Notes: generated from the letters alone by a model not told the origin. Counted from the stretch's first letter, positions 42,149 through 50,914 are shown. The stretch is DNA of 64,000 bases from Paroceanicella profunda (GCF_005887635.2 NZ_CP040820.1:224678-288677), one strand, 5' to 3'. Made by a program: numbers and translations.

Positions 42149-43335
42149 GCCGGCAAGCCCGGCGCCATGCCGCTGGCGGCGCCGATGTCCTGCGCGGAGA
42201 GGCCGAGGGCGGACAGCACCTCGGACGTGTCCGCGCCGAGACCGGCGATGTCCACGCCCTCGCCCGTCACACCGGCGCCGTCCACCTCGAAGGGAAAGCC
42301 GGGCGCGCGGTAGGTCTGGCCCTCGGGCAGCCGCGAGGTGAGGAGGCCGCCGGGGCGGGTCACATGAGGGTCGTCGTACATCTCCGCCGGGCGGTGGATG
42401 GGCGAGAAGGGGATGCCGGCCTCCTCGAACACCGCGATCAGGTCATCGAACTGCCGCGCGCGCACCGCCGCGGCCACCACGGGGATGGTGCGGTCGCGCG
42501 CCTCGATCTGGTCCATCCGCTTCTGCAGGCCCGGGTCCGCCAGCAGGGCGTCGAGGCCGAGCAGGGTGCACAGCGTCACCCATTGCCCCTCGGTGACCGC
42601 GCCGATGAAGATCTGCCGGCCCTCGGCGGTCTCGAAGATGTCGTAGACCGGCCAGGAGAACTCGCGCTCGGGCATGGGCGGGGCCTCGCGCCCCTCGATG
42701 TCGAACTGCACCATGTGCTGGGAGACGAGGAACAGGCAGTTCTCGAACAGCCCGGTGCGCAGGGCATGGCCCGCGCCGTCCTGCCCGCGCTGCAGGAGGG
42801 CGGCGAGCACCGCGAAGGCGCCGAAGAGCCCGCCCATGATGTCATTCGCCGAGGAGCCGATGCGCAAGGGCCGCCCCGTGGGGCCGGTCATGTAGGCCAT
42901 GCCGGTCATCATCTGCACCACCTCGTCCATCGCGGTGCGGTTCTCATAGGGGCCCTTGAGGAAGCCCTTGAGGGAGGAGACGATGAGCGCGGGGTAGCGG
43001 GCGCGCAGGCTGTCGGGGTCGAGCCCCATCCTCGCCAGCGACTGGTCGCGGAAGTTCTCCACGAAGACATCCGCCGTGGCCAGCAGCCGGTGCAGCGCCG
43101 CGCGTCCGGCCTCGGACTTCAGCTCCAGCGTGATGCTCTTCTTGCCGCGGTTGAACGTGGGGTAGAAGCCCCGCCCCATGCCGGTGAGTGCGCGGGTCTT
43201 GTCGCCCTCCGGCGGCTCCACCTTGATCACCTCCGCCCCGAGGAAGGCGAGGAACATCCCGCAGGACGGCCCCATGATCATGTGGGTCATCTCCACCACC
43301 CGCAACCCGGCGAGCGGCCTGAAGTCCTGTGTCAT
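42145..43335 (-). CDS. Family III (CaiB/BaiF) CoA-transferase
   Basis: A 396-residue CoA-transferase: GLRVVEMTHMIMGPSCGMFLAFLGAEVIKVEPPEGDKTR, NRGKKSITLELKSEAGRAALHRLLATADVFVENFRDQSLARMG, and SSANDIMGGLFGAFAVLAAL. These enzymes move CoA between carboxylates. The position usually holding the catalytic aspartate of formyl-CoA transferase (xxDxxLFE) appears to be Arg193 here (ALRTGLFENCLF). That may mean a divergent subgroup or a changed mechanism. GGGAGGAAA precedes the start. It heads the operon with lyase and TRAP genes and is divergent from a LysR regulator. Confidence 0.85.
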   Translation of the reverse strand: MTQDFRPLAGLRVVEMTHMIMGPSCGMFLAFLGAEVIKVEPPEGDKTRALTGMGRGFYPTFNRGKKSITLELKSEAGRAALHRLLATADVFVENFRDQSLARMGLDPDSLRARYPALIVSSLKGFLKGPYENRTAMDEVVQMMTGMAYMTGPTGRPLRIGSSANDIMGGLFGAFAVLAALLQRGQDGAGHALRTGLFENCLFLVSQHMVQFDIEGREAPPMPEREFSWPVYDIFETAEGRQIFIGAVTEGQWVTLCTLLGLDALLADPGLQKRMDQIEARDRTIPVVAAAVRARQFDDLIAVFEEAGIPFSPIHRPAEMYDDPHVTRPGGLLTSRLPEGQTYRAPGFPFEVDGAGVTGEGVDIAGLGADTSEVLSALGLSAQDIGAASGMAPGLPA

Positions 43336-43377
43336 TCTTGTTTCCTCCCGCGCTGACCATAGCCAGAGACGCGCGAA

Positions 43378-43421
43378 CGGAATATCATAATCTTCCGAAG
43401 CAACCCTTCTGGAAACCAGAA
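43378..43421. promoter_or_regulatory. LysR-type sites in the divergent promoter
   Basis: TTCTGG-AAA-CCAGAA (43407-43421) is a perfect inverted repeat with the T-N11-A spacing of LysR boxes; its last base is the A of the lysR start codon. CGGAA...TTCCG (43378-43397) is a second inverted repeat closer to the CoA-transferase gene. Together they fit a LysR protein that represses itself and activates the divergent operon. Confidence 0.6.
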
Positions 43422-44353
43422 TGCTGGACTCACGCCAACTCCGCTATTTCGCCGCCATCTACGAGCAGGGCTCGCTGGGCCGCGCCGCCATCACCCAGCG
43501 GGTGGCGGCCTCCGCGCTCAGCCACCACCTCGCCCGGCTGGAGGCGGAGCTGGGCTGCGCGCTGTTCCGGCGCAAGCCGCGCGGCATGGAGCCCACGGCG
43601 GCCGGCCGGCGGCTCTACGAGCACGCGCGCTCCATCCTCAAGGCGATGAAGGCGGCCGAGGCCGACCTGCGCCAGAGCGGCGAGCGGGTGAGCGGCCCGG
43701 TCTCGGTGGGCATGTCCTACTCGGGGGTGAAGGCGATCGGGGTGGAGCTGGTGAGCCGGGTGCTGCGCGACTTCCCCGACGTGCAGCTCGCCCTCACCGA
43801 GAGCCTCTCCGGCGCCGCCCTGCCGCACCTGCTCACCTCCGACGTGGACATGGCGCTGATCTACAACCCCCCGGCCGATTCCGCCCTGCGCTCGGAGCCG
43901 GTGCTGGAGGAGCGCATGGTCTGCGTCGGCCGGCCGGAGCTGATCGGGGCGGGGGACGCGCCCCTCACCTTCACCGAGCTGCTGGAGCTGCCGATCATCC
44001 TGCTGCGCCAGGGCGTCTCGGCCCGCGCGCTGATGGATGACGTGACCCTGCTGAAGAAGATCGAGGCCCGCGCCCGGCTGCAGATGAACTCGGTGCAGGC
44101 CATCGTCGGCTCGCTGGAGGCGGGGCTGGGCTGTCTCATCGGCACGCGGCTGTTCATGAAGGACCAGCTCGAGGCCGGCACCGTGCATGCCCGGCCCATC
44201 GAGGCGCCCACCCTCTCGCGCACGCTCTACCTGTGCCACCTCGCGGCCCGGCCGCCCACCTTCGCCTCCGACGCCATCCGCGCGCTCATCCTCTCCCTCG
44301 TGCGCCACGAGGTGGAAGAGGGCCGCTGGGACGCCCAACTGCTGCTGGACTGA
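43421..44353 (+). CDS. LysR-family regulator
   Basis: A 310-residue LysR protein. The helix-turn-helix is at the N-terminus (LRYFAAIYEQGSLGRAAITQRVAASALSHHLARLEAELGCALFRRKPRGMEPTAAG), followed by the two-lobed effector domain (GPVSVGMSYSGVKAIGVELVSRVLRDFPDVQL). It resembles the Nac/Cbl-like LysR subgroup in its tail. Divergent from the CoA-transferase/lyase/TRAP operon and with an inverted repeat over its own start codon, it most likely controls that operon in response to the imported acid or its CoA ester. Confidence 0.88.
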   Translation: MLDSRQLRYFAAIYEQGSLGRAAITQRVAASALSHHLARLEAELGCALFRRKPRGMEPTAAGRRLYEHARSILKAMKAAEADLRQSGERVSGPVSVGMSYSGVKAIGVELVSRVLRDFPDVQLALTESLSGAALPHLLTSDVDMALIYNPPADSALRSEPVLEERMVCVGRPELIGAGDAPLTFTELLELPIILLRQGVSARALMDDVTLLKKIEARARLQMNSVQAIVGSLEAGLGCLIGTRLFMKDQLEAGTVHARPIEAPTLSRTLYLCHLAARPPTFASDAIRALILSLVRHEVEEGRWDAQLLLD

Positions 44354-44671
44354 GCCCGCACGCGCGTCTCCCGCTCCCGCATCGCCCTTCACGCCAAAGG
44401 CGCAATGCATCGCCCCTTAGGCCACGCGCCTCACATCTCGCCCTCCACCACCGGGCCGTTCACGTCACGGGCCTCACACCGCGCACGCCGGGCCCTGAAG
44501 GCCGCGCCGCTCCGCACCACACAGGTTGCACCGCATCCTGCACGCGGCGCCCCGGGCATCGCGCCTATCACACCGCGCAGGTCACACCGCGCCCCTCGAA
44601 CCACGCGCGTCACACCACGCACGCCACACCACGCACGCCACACTGTGCGCTTCACGCAGCACCCTGCGCGC
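44354..44671. other. Intergenic region between convergent lysR and lrp genes
   Basis: There are 318 bases without a gene. Most of it is a C- and A-rich sequence with 14-base periodicity, described separately. Several open frames pass through it only because the repeat lacks stops in those frames. Confidence 0.75.
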
Positions 44672-44680
44672 TCACTCCTT
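44527..44680. repeat. Degenerate 14-bp tandem repeat (about 11 units)
   Basis: From 44569 the sequence divides into 14-base units: CACACCGCGCAGGT, CACACCGCGCCCCT, CGAACCACGCGCGT, two identical CACACCACGCACGC (44611-44638), CACACTGTGCGCTT and CACGCAGCACCCTG. Weaker units can be traced back to 44527, with a phase change before that. The period equals that of the tract at 24966-25149 although the base sequence differs. Its 3' end runs into the last codons of the lrp-like gene. Confidence 0.7.
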
Positions 44681-45115
44681 GATGGCGCGCAGGATGACAT
44701 TGGTCTGCGCGCTTGCCACCGCCGGAATGCGGAACAGGAAGCGCTCCAAGAAGGCGTTGTAGGCGTCGAGATCGGCGCAGACCACGTGCAGGTGGTAATC
44801 CGCCTGGCCGGTGGTGGCGTAGCAGGCGCGGATCTCCTCGCGGTCGCGGATGGCGCGGATGAAGGCGGTGAGCTGCTCGGGGTCGTGCCGGGTGAGGTGC
44901 ACATGCACCATGGCGCGGAAGGTGAGGCCGCATTTCGTGTCATCGAGCCGCACGGTGTAACCGCGGATCACCCCCGCCTCCTCCAGCGCCCGCACCCGCC
45001 GCCAGCAGGAGGAGGCGGAGAGGCCGGCCCGCTCAGCGAGATCGGCGTTGGAGATTCGGCTGTCCTCGCCGAGCGCCTTCAGGATGAGCCTGTCGGCGGG
45101 CCCGAGATCCGGCAT
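44672..45115 (-). CDS. Lrp/AsnC-family regulator
   Basis: A 147-residue Lrp-like protein. The helix-turn-helix is RLILKALGEDSRISNADLAERAGLSASSCWRRVRALEEAGVIRGYTVRL. The RAM ligand domain follows (FRAMVHVHLTRHDPEQLTAFIRAIRDREEIRACYATTGQADYHLHVVCADLDAYNAFLERFLFRIPAV). GGGGAGGAAAA precedes the start. Divergent from the fused indolepyruvate oxidoreductase with 121 bases between, it probably activates that gene in response to an aromatic or branched amino acid. The last codons overlap a 14-bp repeat tract. Confidence 0.9.
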   Translation of the reverse strand: MPDLGPADRLILKALGEDSRISNADLAERAGLSASSCWRRVRALEEAGVIRGYTVRLDDTKCGLTFRAMVHVHLTRHDPEQLTAFIRAIRDREEIRACYATTGQADYHLHVVCADLDAYNAFLERFLFRIPAVASAQTNVILRAIKE

Positions 45116-45141
45116 GATTTTCCTCCCCCATGCTGTTTTGC

Positions 45142-45154
45142 GGAAGCTTCTTCC
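45142..45154. promoter_or_regulatory. Candidate Lrp site
   Basis: GGAAG-CTT-CTTCC is a perfect inverted repeat in the 121-base divergent promoter between the Lrp-type gene and iorAB. Lrp-like proteins favour short, loosely conserved palindromes, so this is only a candidate. Confidence 0.35.
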
Positions 45155-45236
45155 AGATTGCCGCCGCAGCGCAAGCAGTCTGACCGGAATTTTCACCCAC
45201 CCCGTGGGATACTGGGAAAAACACGGGAGGAACCGC

Positions 45237-48200
45237 ATGACCCTTCAGGGCAGCAGCTTCGATACCTACCAGCTGGAAGACCGCTACGCGCGCACCGCCG
45301 GCCGGGTCTGGCTCACCGGAACCCAGGCGCTGGTGCGCATCCTTCTCGACCAGGCGCGGCGCGACCGGGTGGCGGGGCTCAGCACCGCCGGTTTCGTCTC
45401 CGGCTACCGCGGCTCGCCGCTCGGCGGGCTCGACCAGGAGCTCTGGCGGCAGAAAGCCCTGCTGGAGGAGGCGCGGGTCGACTTCCTGCCGGCGGTGAAC
45501 GAGGACCTCGGCGCCACCGCCGTGCTCGGCGCGCAGCAGGCGGCGCTGGACCCGGCCTGCGAGGCCGAGGGCATCTTCTCCATGTGGTATGGCAAGGGCC
45601 CCGGTGTCGACCGCTCGGGCGACGCGCTGCGCCACGGCAATGCCTACGGCTCCTCGCCGAAGGGCGGCGTGCTGGTGGTGGCGGGGGACGACCACGGCTG
45701 CGTCTCCTCCTCCATGCCCCACCAGTCCGACGTCGCCTTCATGAGCTGGTTCATGCCGGTGCTGAACCCGGCCTCGGTGGCCGAATACCTCTCCTTCGGC
45801 GCCTATGGCTACGCGCTCTCGCGCTTCAGCGGCACCTGGGTGGGCTTCAAGGCGATCTCGGAGACGGTGGAATCCGGCCAGTCGGTGGAGCTGCCGCCCG
45901 AGCGGAGCTTCACCACCCCCGAATTCACCCCGCCCCCCGGCGGCCTGCACGTGCGCCATTCCGACCTGCCGAGCCCGGAGATCGAAACCCGCATCGGCGC
46001 CAAGCTCTCCGCGGTGGAGGCCTTCGTGGAGGCGAACCCGCTCGACCGGCGCATCTACGACATCGAGGACGCCCGCTTCGGCATCGTGACCACCGGCAAG
46101 GGCCATCTCGACCTCATGGAGGCCCTGCGCCTGCTCGGGCTCGACGAGGCCGCCTGCCGGCGCCTCGGCATCGACATCTACAAGGTCGGCATGGTCTGGC
46201 CGCTGACGAGGCGCGACGCGCTCGCCTTCGTGAAGGGCAAGGAGGAGGTGCTGGTCGTCGAGGAGAAGCGCGGCATCATCGAGAGCCAGTTCAAGGAATA
46301 TTTCTACGACTGGCCGGGCGCGAAGCCGAAGAAGATGGTGGGCAAGCACCGCGCCGCCGGCGAGCCGCTCATCCCCTGGACGGGCGAGCTGAGCCCGCTC
46401 GCCCTCGTCCCCGTCGTCGCCGCCCGGCTGGAAGCCTTCTTCCCCGGCGAGGGGCTGACGGCCCGCGCCCGCGCCCTCACCGAAACCCCCGCGCCCATGC
46501 TCTCGCTGCCCGGCGCCACGCGCACGCCGTATTTCTGCTCCGGCTGCCCGCACAACACCTCCACGAAGCTGCCCGAGGGCAGCGTGGCCGCCTCCGGCAT
46601 CGGCTGCCACGTGATGGCGGGCTGGATGGGGCGCAACACGCTGGGCTATGCGCAGATGGGCGGCGAGGGCGTGCCCTGGGCCGCGGCCTCGCGCTTCCTC
46701 GGCCGCCGCCACATGTTCCAGAACCTCGGGGAGGGAACATGGTATCACTCCGGCTCCCTCGCCATCCGCCAGGCCGTGGCGGCGGGGGCGAACATCACCT
46801 ACAAGATCCTCTACAACGACGCCGTGGCGATGACCGGCGGCCAGCCGGTGGACGGGCCGGTGAGCCCGGAGGCCATCGCGCAGAGCTGCCGGGCGGAAGG
46901 CGTGGCGCGCATCGCCGTGGTCTCCGACGAGATCGGCCGGATTTCCCGCGCCGGCTTTCCCGCCGGCACCAGCTTCCATGACCGGGCCGATCTCGACCCC
47001 GTGCAGCGCGAGCTGCGGGAGGTGGAAGGCGTCTCGGTGCTGATCTACGCCCAGACCTGCGCCACCGAGAAGCGCCGCCGCCGCAAGCGCGGCACGCTGG
47101 AAGACCCCGCGCGCTTCGCGTACATCAACCCGGAGGTCTGCGAGGGCTGCGGCGACTGTTCGGTCGCCTCCAACTGCCTCAGCGTCGAGCCGCGCGAGAC
47201 GGAACTGGGCGCCAAGCGCCGCATCAACCTCTCGTCCTGCAACAAGGATTTCTCCTGCCTCGACGGCTTCTGCCCCAGTTTCGTCACCGTGGAGGGCGGG
47301 CGCCGCCGCCGCCCGGCCCCTGCGGGGCTGGACCTCGACACCCTGCACGCCGGCCTGCCCGCGCCCGCGCGCCCCGACCTCTCCCGCCCCTTCGAGCTGC
47401 TGGTGGCCGGGGTGGGCGGCACCGGCGTGGTCACCGTGGGCGCCCTCGTCACCATGGCGGCACACCTCGAGGGCAAGGGGGCGAGCGTGCTCGATTTCAC
47501 CGGCTTCGCGCAGAAGTTCGGCACCGTGCTGGGCTACGTGCGCATTGCCGCCCGGCCCGATGACATCCACCAGGTGCGCATCGAGGCCCGCGCCGCCGAC
47601 GCGGTGATCGGTTGCGACGCGGTGGTGCTCTCCTCGCCGAAAGCCTCGCAGCACCTGCGCCCCGGCACCGGCGTGGTGCTCAACCGCGCCGAGATGCCCA
47701 CCGGCGACATCGTGCTGCACCGCGACGCCTCGCTGCGCCTGCCCGAGCGCGAGGCGCTGATCGCCGGCACCGTGGGCGCGGACCACCTCCTCGCCTTCGA
47801 CGCCAACGCCGCCGCCGAGCGGCTGATGGGCGACGCGGTCTTCGCCAACATCATGCTGCTGGGCGCGGCCTTCCAGCAGGGCCTCGTGCCGGTGAGCGCG
47901 GCAGCGCTGAAACAGGCCATCCTGCTCAACGGCGTGGCGGTGGAGAATAACGCCACCGCCTTCGACCTTGGCCGCGTGCTCGCCGCCACGCCCCGGGCGC
48001 TGGAGCCCGCCCTGCGGGACGACACGCCCCGCGTGCCCGACACGCCCGACGCCCTGATCGCGGACCGCGCCGCCCGGCTTTCCGATTATCAGAACGCCGC
48101 CTATGCAACGCGTTACGCGGCGCGGCTCGCGCGGTTTCGCGCCGCGCTGCCCGGCGCGGGGGACGAGATCATCATGGCGGCGGCCCGGGGGCTCTACCGC

Positions 48201-48650
48201 CTGATGGCGGTGAAGGACGAGTACGAAGTGGCGCGGCTGCACACCGGCGGCGGCTTCGCGGCCGAGCTGGCGCAGACCTTCGAGGGCGCGTTCCGGGTGT
48301 CCTATCACCTCGCGCCGCCGGTCCTTCCGCTGGGGCGCGACGCGCGCGGACGGCCGCTGAAGCGCCGGTTCGGGCCCTGGCTGCGCCCCGCGCTCGGCCT
48401 GCTCGCCCGGCTGAAGGGGCTGCGCGGCACCCCGTTCGACCCCTTCGCCCACAGCGCGGACCGCAAGCTCGATCGCGACCTGCTGCGCTGGTACGAGCGC
48501 GTGCTCACCCATGTCGAGCGCAGCTTCGACCCGGCGAACCCGGACGCGGCGCGCGCCCTGCTCGACGCCCATGCCGGGATCCGCGGCTACGGCCCGGTGC
48601 GCCACGCGGCCGCCACACGGGTTCTGGCGCAGATGCCCGCCGGGATCTGA
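45237..48650 (+). CDS. Fused indolepyruvate:ferredoxin oxidoreductase (IorA-IorB)
   Basis: A 1137-residue protein in which the thiamine-diphosphate alpha part and the gamma-like beta part are joined. The start (GGGAGG upstream) gives YARTAGRVWLTGTQALVRILLDQARRD, then GYRGSPLGGLDQ. A YFCSGCPHNTS segment lies near 431, a cysteine cluster (CEGCGDC from 635, then SSCNKDFSCLDGFCPSF) binds an iron-sulfur centre, and the C-terminal domain begins VAGVGGTGVVTVGALV. These enzymes decarboxylate aryl pyruvates from aromatic amino acids to aryl-acetyl-CoA with ferredoxin as acceptor. The divergent Lrp gene supports amino-acid catabolism. Confidence 0.88.
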   Translation: MTLQGSSFDTYQLEDRYARTAGRVWLTGTQALVRILLDQARRDRVAGLSTAGFVSGYRGSPLGGLDQELWRQKALLEEARVDFLPAVNEDLGATAVLGAQQAALDPACEAEGIFSMWYGKGPGVDRSGDALRHGNAYGSSPKGGVLVVAGDDHGCVSSSMPHQSDVAFMSWFMPVLNPASVAEYLSFGAYGYALSRFSGTWVGFKAISETVESGQSVELPPERSFTTPEFTPPPGGLHVRHSDLPSPEIETRIGAKLSAVEAFVEANPLDRRIYDIEDARFGIVTTGKGHLDLMEALRLLGLDEAACRRLGIDIYKVGMVWPLTRRDALAFVKGKEEVLVVEEKRGIIESQFKEYFYDWPGAKPKKMVGKHRAAGEPLIPWTGELSPLALVPVVAARLEAFFPGEGLTARARALTETPAPMLSLPGATRTPYFCSGCPHNTSTKLPEGSVAASGIGCHVMAGWMGRNTLGYAQMGGEGVPWAAASRFLGRRHMFQNLGEGTWYHSGSLAIRQAVAAGANITYKILYNDAVAMTGGQPVDGPVSPEAIAQSCRAEGVARIAVVSDEIGRISRAGFPAGTSFHDRADLDPVQRELREVEGVSVLIYAQTCATEKRRRRKRGTLEDPARFAYINPEVCEGCGDCSVASNCLSVEPRETELGAKRRINLSSCNKDFSCLDGFCPSFVTVEGGRRRRPAPAGLDLDTLHAGLPAPARPDLSRPFELLVAGVGGTGVVTVGALVTMAAHLEGKGASVLDFTGFAQKFGTVLGYVRIAARPDDIHQVRIEARAADAVIGCDAVVLSSPKASQHLRPGTGVVLNRAEMPTGDIVLHRDASLRLPEREALIAGTVGADHLLAFDANAAAERLMGDAVFANIMLLGAAFQQGLVPVSAAALKQAILLNGVAVENNATAFDLGRVLAATPRALEPALRDDTPRVPDTPDALIADRAARLSDYQNAAYATRYAARLARFRAALPGAGDEIIMAAARGLYRLMAVKDEYEVARLHTGGGFAAELAQTFEGAFRVSYHLAPPVLPLGRDARGRPLKRRFGPWLRPALGLLARLKGLRGTPFDPFAHSADRKLDRDLLRWYERVLTHVERSFDPANPDAARALLDAHAGIRGYGPVRHAAATRVLAQMPAGI

Positions 48651-48781
48651 CCCTCCGGACGGCCGGGCCGGCCGCGACGCCGGCGGATCCAGCCCGATCC
48701 GGGGAACCGCGCGCGGGTCGGACAGGCTCTTCGCTCGGGCACGAAGGGCAGGGCGGAGGCGCGCACCGGCCTGCCGGGGGT

Positions 48782-49495
48782 TCAGTTCACCATCCAGGCC
48801 AGCGCCGGGGCGAGGAGCACGTTCAGCAGGCCCACCAGCACCATCACCAGCCCGGCGATCGTGCCTTCCGTCTGTCCGATCTGATGCGCCCGCGCCGTGC
48901 CCGCGCCATGCGCCCCCACGCCGAGGAACGCCCCGCGCGACAGCGCCGAGCGCAGCGGCAGCCAGGCCAGGATCACGTCGCCCAGGGCCGCGCCGAGCAC
49001 CCCGGTCATCACCACGAAAAGCGCCGTGAGATCGGGCACGCCGCCGATGTCGGCGGAGACTTCCATCGCGAAGGGGGTGCTGATGGAACGCGGCAGCAGG
49101 CTCAGCCGCAGGGTATCGTCCAGCCCCAGCAGGCTCGCCATGCCCCAGCTCACCGCGATGGCCGTGGCGCTGCCCACCCCCATGCCCACCGCCAGCACCG
49201 GCCAGTGGCTGCGGATCAGCCCGCGCTGCTCATAGATCGGCACGGCGAAGGCCACGGTGACCGGGCCGAGCATCATCACCAGCCATCCGGTTCCGTGGAT
49301 GTAGGCGCCATAGCTCTGGTGCAGCAGCAGGACCACCACGATGAGCAGCGCCGGGGCCACCGCGAGCGGCATCAGCCACCAACGCGGCCAGCGCCGGTAG
49401 ATCCGCCGCGCCAGCAGGTAGAAGGCGATGGTGAGCGCCGACCAGCCCGCCGCCGCCAGCCAGGGCTCAAGCGCCGAGAGGAACGGCCCGGTCAT
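48782..49495 (-). CDS. lrgB: LrgB/CidB-family membrane protein
   Basis: A 237-residue protein with seven to eight helices and the LrgB core LLGPVTVAFAVPIYEQRGLIRSHWPVLAVG, LSLLPRSISTPFAMEVSADIGG and GVGAHGAGTARAHQIGQTEG. LrgAB/CidAB were named for holin-like control of murein hydrolases; several are now known to be pyruvate or glycolate carriers. It overlaps lrgA by 29 bases. The adjacent LysR regulator fits the CidR type. Confidence 0.9.
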   Translation of the reverse strand: MTGPFLSALEPWLAAAGWSALTIAFYLLARRIYRRWPRWWLMPLAVAPALLIVVVLLLHQSYGAYIHGTGWLVMMLGPVTVAFAVPIYEQRGLIRSHWPVLAVGMGVGSATAIAVSWGMASLLGLDDTLRLSLLPRSISTPFAMEVSADIGGVPDLTALFVVMTGVLGAALGDVILAWLPLRSALSRGAFLGVGAHGAGTARAHQIGQTEGTIAGLVMVLVGLLNVLLAPALAWMVN

Positions 49496-49889
49496 GGCGC
49501 AGCCTCCAGCGACAGCAGAGCTCGACGGTGAGCGCGGTGGTTCCCATCACCGCCACGGTGCCGACCAGGATCACCAGCAGCACCTTCAGGCCCAGCAGCC
49601 CGAGGAACTCGCGGTGGTCCAGCACCGCGAGCACCGCCGGCACGAAGAACAGCAGCATCTCGGCCAGCAGCCAGTCGGCCCCGCGCCGCACGCTCACCAC
49701 GCGCAGCCGGCGGCAGGCCAGCAACGCCAGCACCGCCGCAAGTGCGACGATGCTGCCGGGCAGCGGCAGCCCGAGCAGGCGCACCAGCGCCTCGCCCGCG
49801 GCCCAGAAGCCGATGATCAGCCCGATCTGGAACAGGCGGTTGCGATGCGCGGCACGGCGCAGGCGCATGGAAATGGATCGCTTGGTCAC
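49467..49889 (-). CDS. lrgA: LrgA/CidA-family membrane protein
   Basis: From the GTG at 49889 (GGAG seven bases upstream) the product is 140 residues; ATG 49868 would give 133. Four helices and the sequence FQIGLIIGFWAAGEALVRLLGLPLPGSIVALAAVLALL ... GADWLLAEMLLFFVPAVLAVLDHREFLGLLG match LrgA/CidA. It partners LrgB. The 29-base overlap with lrgB is longer than the 4-base overlaps elsewhere in this window. Confidence 0.85.
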   Translation of the reverse strand: MTKRSISMRLRRAAHRNRLFQIGLIIGFWAAGEALVRLLGLPLPGSIVALAAVLALLACRRLRVVSVRRGADWLLAEMLLFFVPAVLAVLDHREFLGLLGLKVLLVILVGTVAVMGTTALTVELCCRWRLRHDRAVPLGA

Positions 49890-49982
49890 ACGTGAGCTCC
49901 GAGGTTGACTCTTTGCTCCTCCCCTTGCCCGAAAGATGGCATGCGGCCCTGCATTCTTCAAATGACTTGTCTGACTTCTTTT

Positions 49983-49999
49983 CATTCCGTATTGGAATG
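49983..49999. promoter_or_regulatory. LysR-type inverted repeat over the regulator start
   Basis: CATTCC-GTATT-GGAATG is a perfect inverted repeat with T-N11-A spacing, ending three bases before the LysR start codon at 50003 and within the lrgA-lysR divergent region. It should mediate autoregulation and control of lrgAB. Confidence 0.55.
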
Positions 50000-50002
50000 G
50001 TC

Positions 50003-50914
50003 ATGGAATTCCGAACCCTCCGAGCCTTCGTCGAAGTGGTGCGCGCCGGCGGTTTCTCGCGAGCGGCGGCGCGGCTGAACGCCACCCAGTCCACCGTGAG
50101 CAAGGCCGTGCGCCAGCTGGAGGACGAACTCGGCCTGCCGCTGCTGGACCGCATCGGCCATCGCAGCGCGCTCACCGCGGCGGGCGAGGTGGTCTACCAG
50201 CGCGGCCTGGCGCTGCTGGCGGACCGTGACACGCTGCTCACCGAGCTCAACGAACTGGCCGGGCTGCGCCGCGGGGCGCTGCGCCTCGGCCTGCCGCCGA
50301 TCGGCTCCAGCCTCCTGTTCGCACCGGTGTTCACCACCTACCGGCACCGCTACCCGGGCATCGAGATCAAGCTGGTGGAGCATGGCAGCGACCGGCTGGA
50401 GGACATGCTGCGCGCCGGCGAGATCGACCTTGCCGCCTCGCTGCTGCCGGTCTCGCCGGAGTTCGACTGGCAGCCGGTGCGGCGCGAGCCGCTGGTCGCC
50501 CTGCTCTCGCCCCAGGCGGAGCTGGCGGGGCGCGCGCGGGTGACCCTGGCAGACCTGCGCGCGCTGCCCTTCATCCTGTTCGAGAGCGGCTTCGCCCTGA
50601 ACCGCATCATCCTGGACGCCTGCCGCCGCAGCGGCTTCGAGCCGGAGGTGGTGGCGCGCAGCAGCCAGATCGACTTCATCGCCGAACTCGCGGCGGCCGG
50701 GCTGGGGGTCGCCTTCCTGCCCCGGATGATCGCCGGACAGCGCGGCCACCTCCCGGTGGTGCGCATCCCCCTGGACCAGCCGGGCACCGACTGGGACATG
50801 GCGATGCTCTGGCGCCGCGGCACGTTCATTCCCCATGCCGCCCGGGCCTGGCTGGACATCGCCCGCGACGCCCTGCCGGCCCCGGCCGTCGACCCCCGCC
50901 CCCCCGCATCCTAG
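50003..50914 (+). CDS. LysR-family regulator (CidR-like)
   Basis: A 303-residue LysR protein from the ATG at 50003 (MEFRTLRAFVEVVRAGGFSRAAARLNATQSTVSKAVRQLEDELGLPLLDR). An in-frame ATG two codons earlier is an alternative. The effector domain (GALRLGLPPIGSSLLFAPVFTTYRHRYPGIEIKL ... FILFESGFALNRIILDACRRSGFEP) follows. Divergent from lrgBA, it resembles CidR, which activates cid/lrg genes in response to acetate or pyruvate metabolism. Confidence 0.88.
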   Translation: MEFRTLRAFVEVVRAGGFSRAAARLNATQSTVSKAVRQLEDELGLPLLDRIGHRSALTAAGEVVYQRGLALLADRDTLLTELNELAGLRRGALRLGLPPIGSSLLFAPVFTTYRHRYPGIEIKLVEHGSDRLEDMLRAGEIDLAASLLPVSPEFDWQPVRREPLVALLSPQAELAGRARVTLADLRALPFILFESGFALNRIILDACRRSGFEPEVVARSSQIDFIAELAAAGLGVAFLPRMIAGQRGHLPVVRIPLDQPGTDWDMAMLWRRGTFIPHAARAWLDIARDALPAPAVDPRPPAS

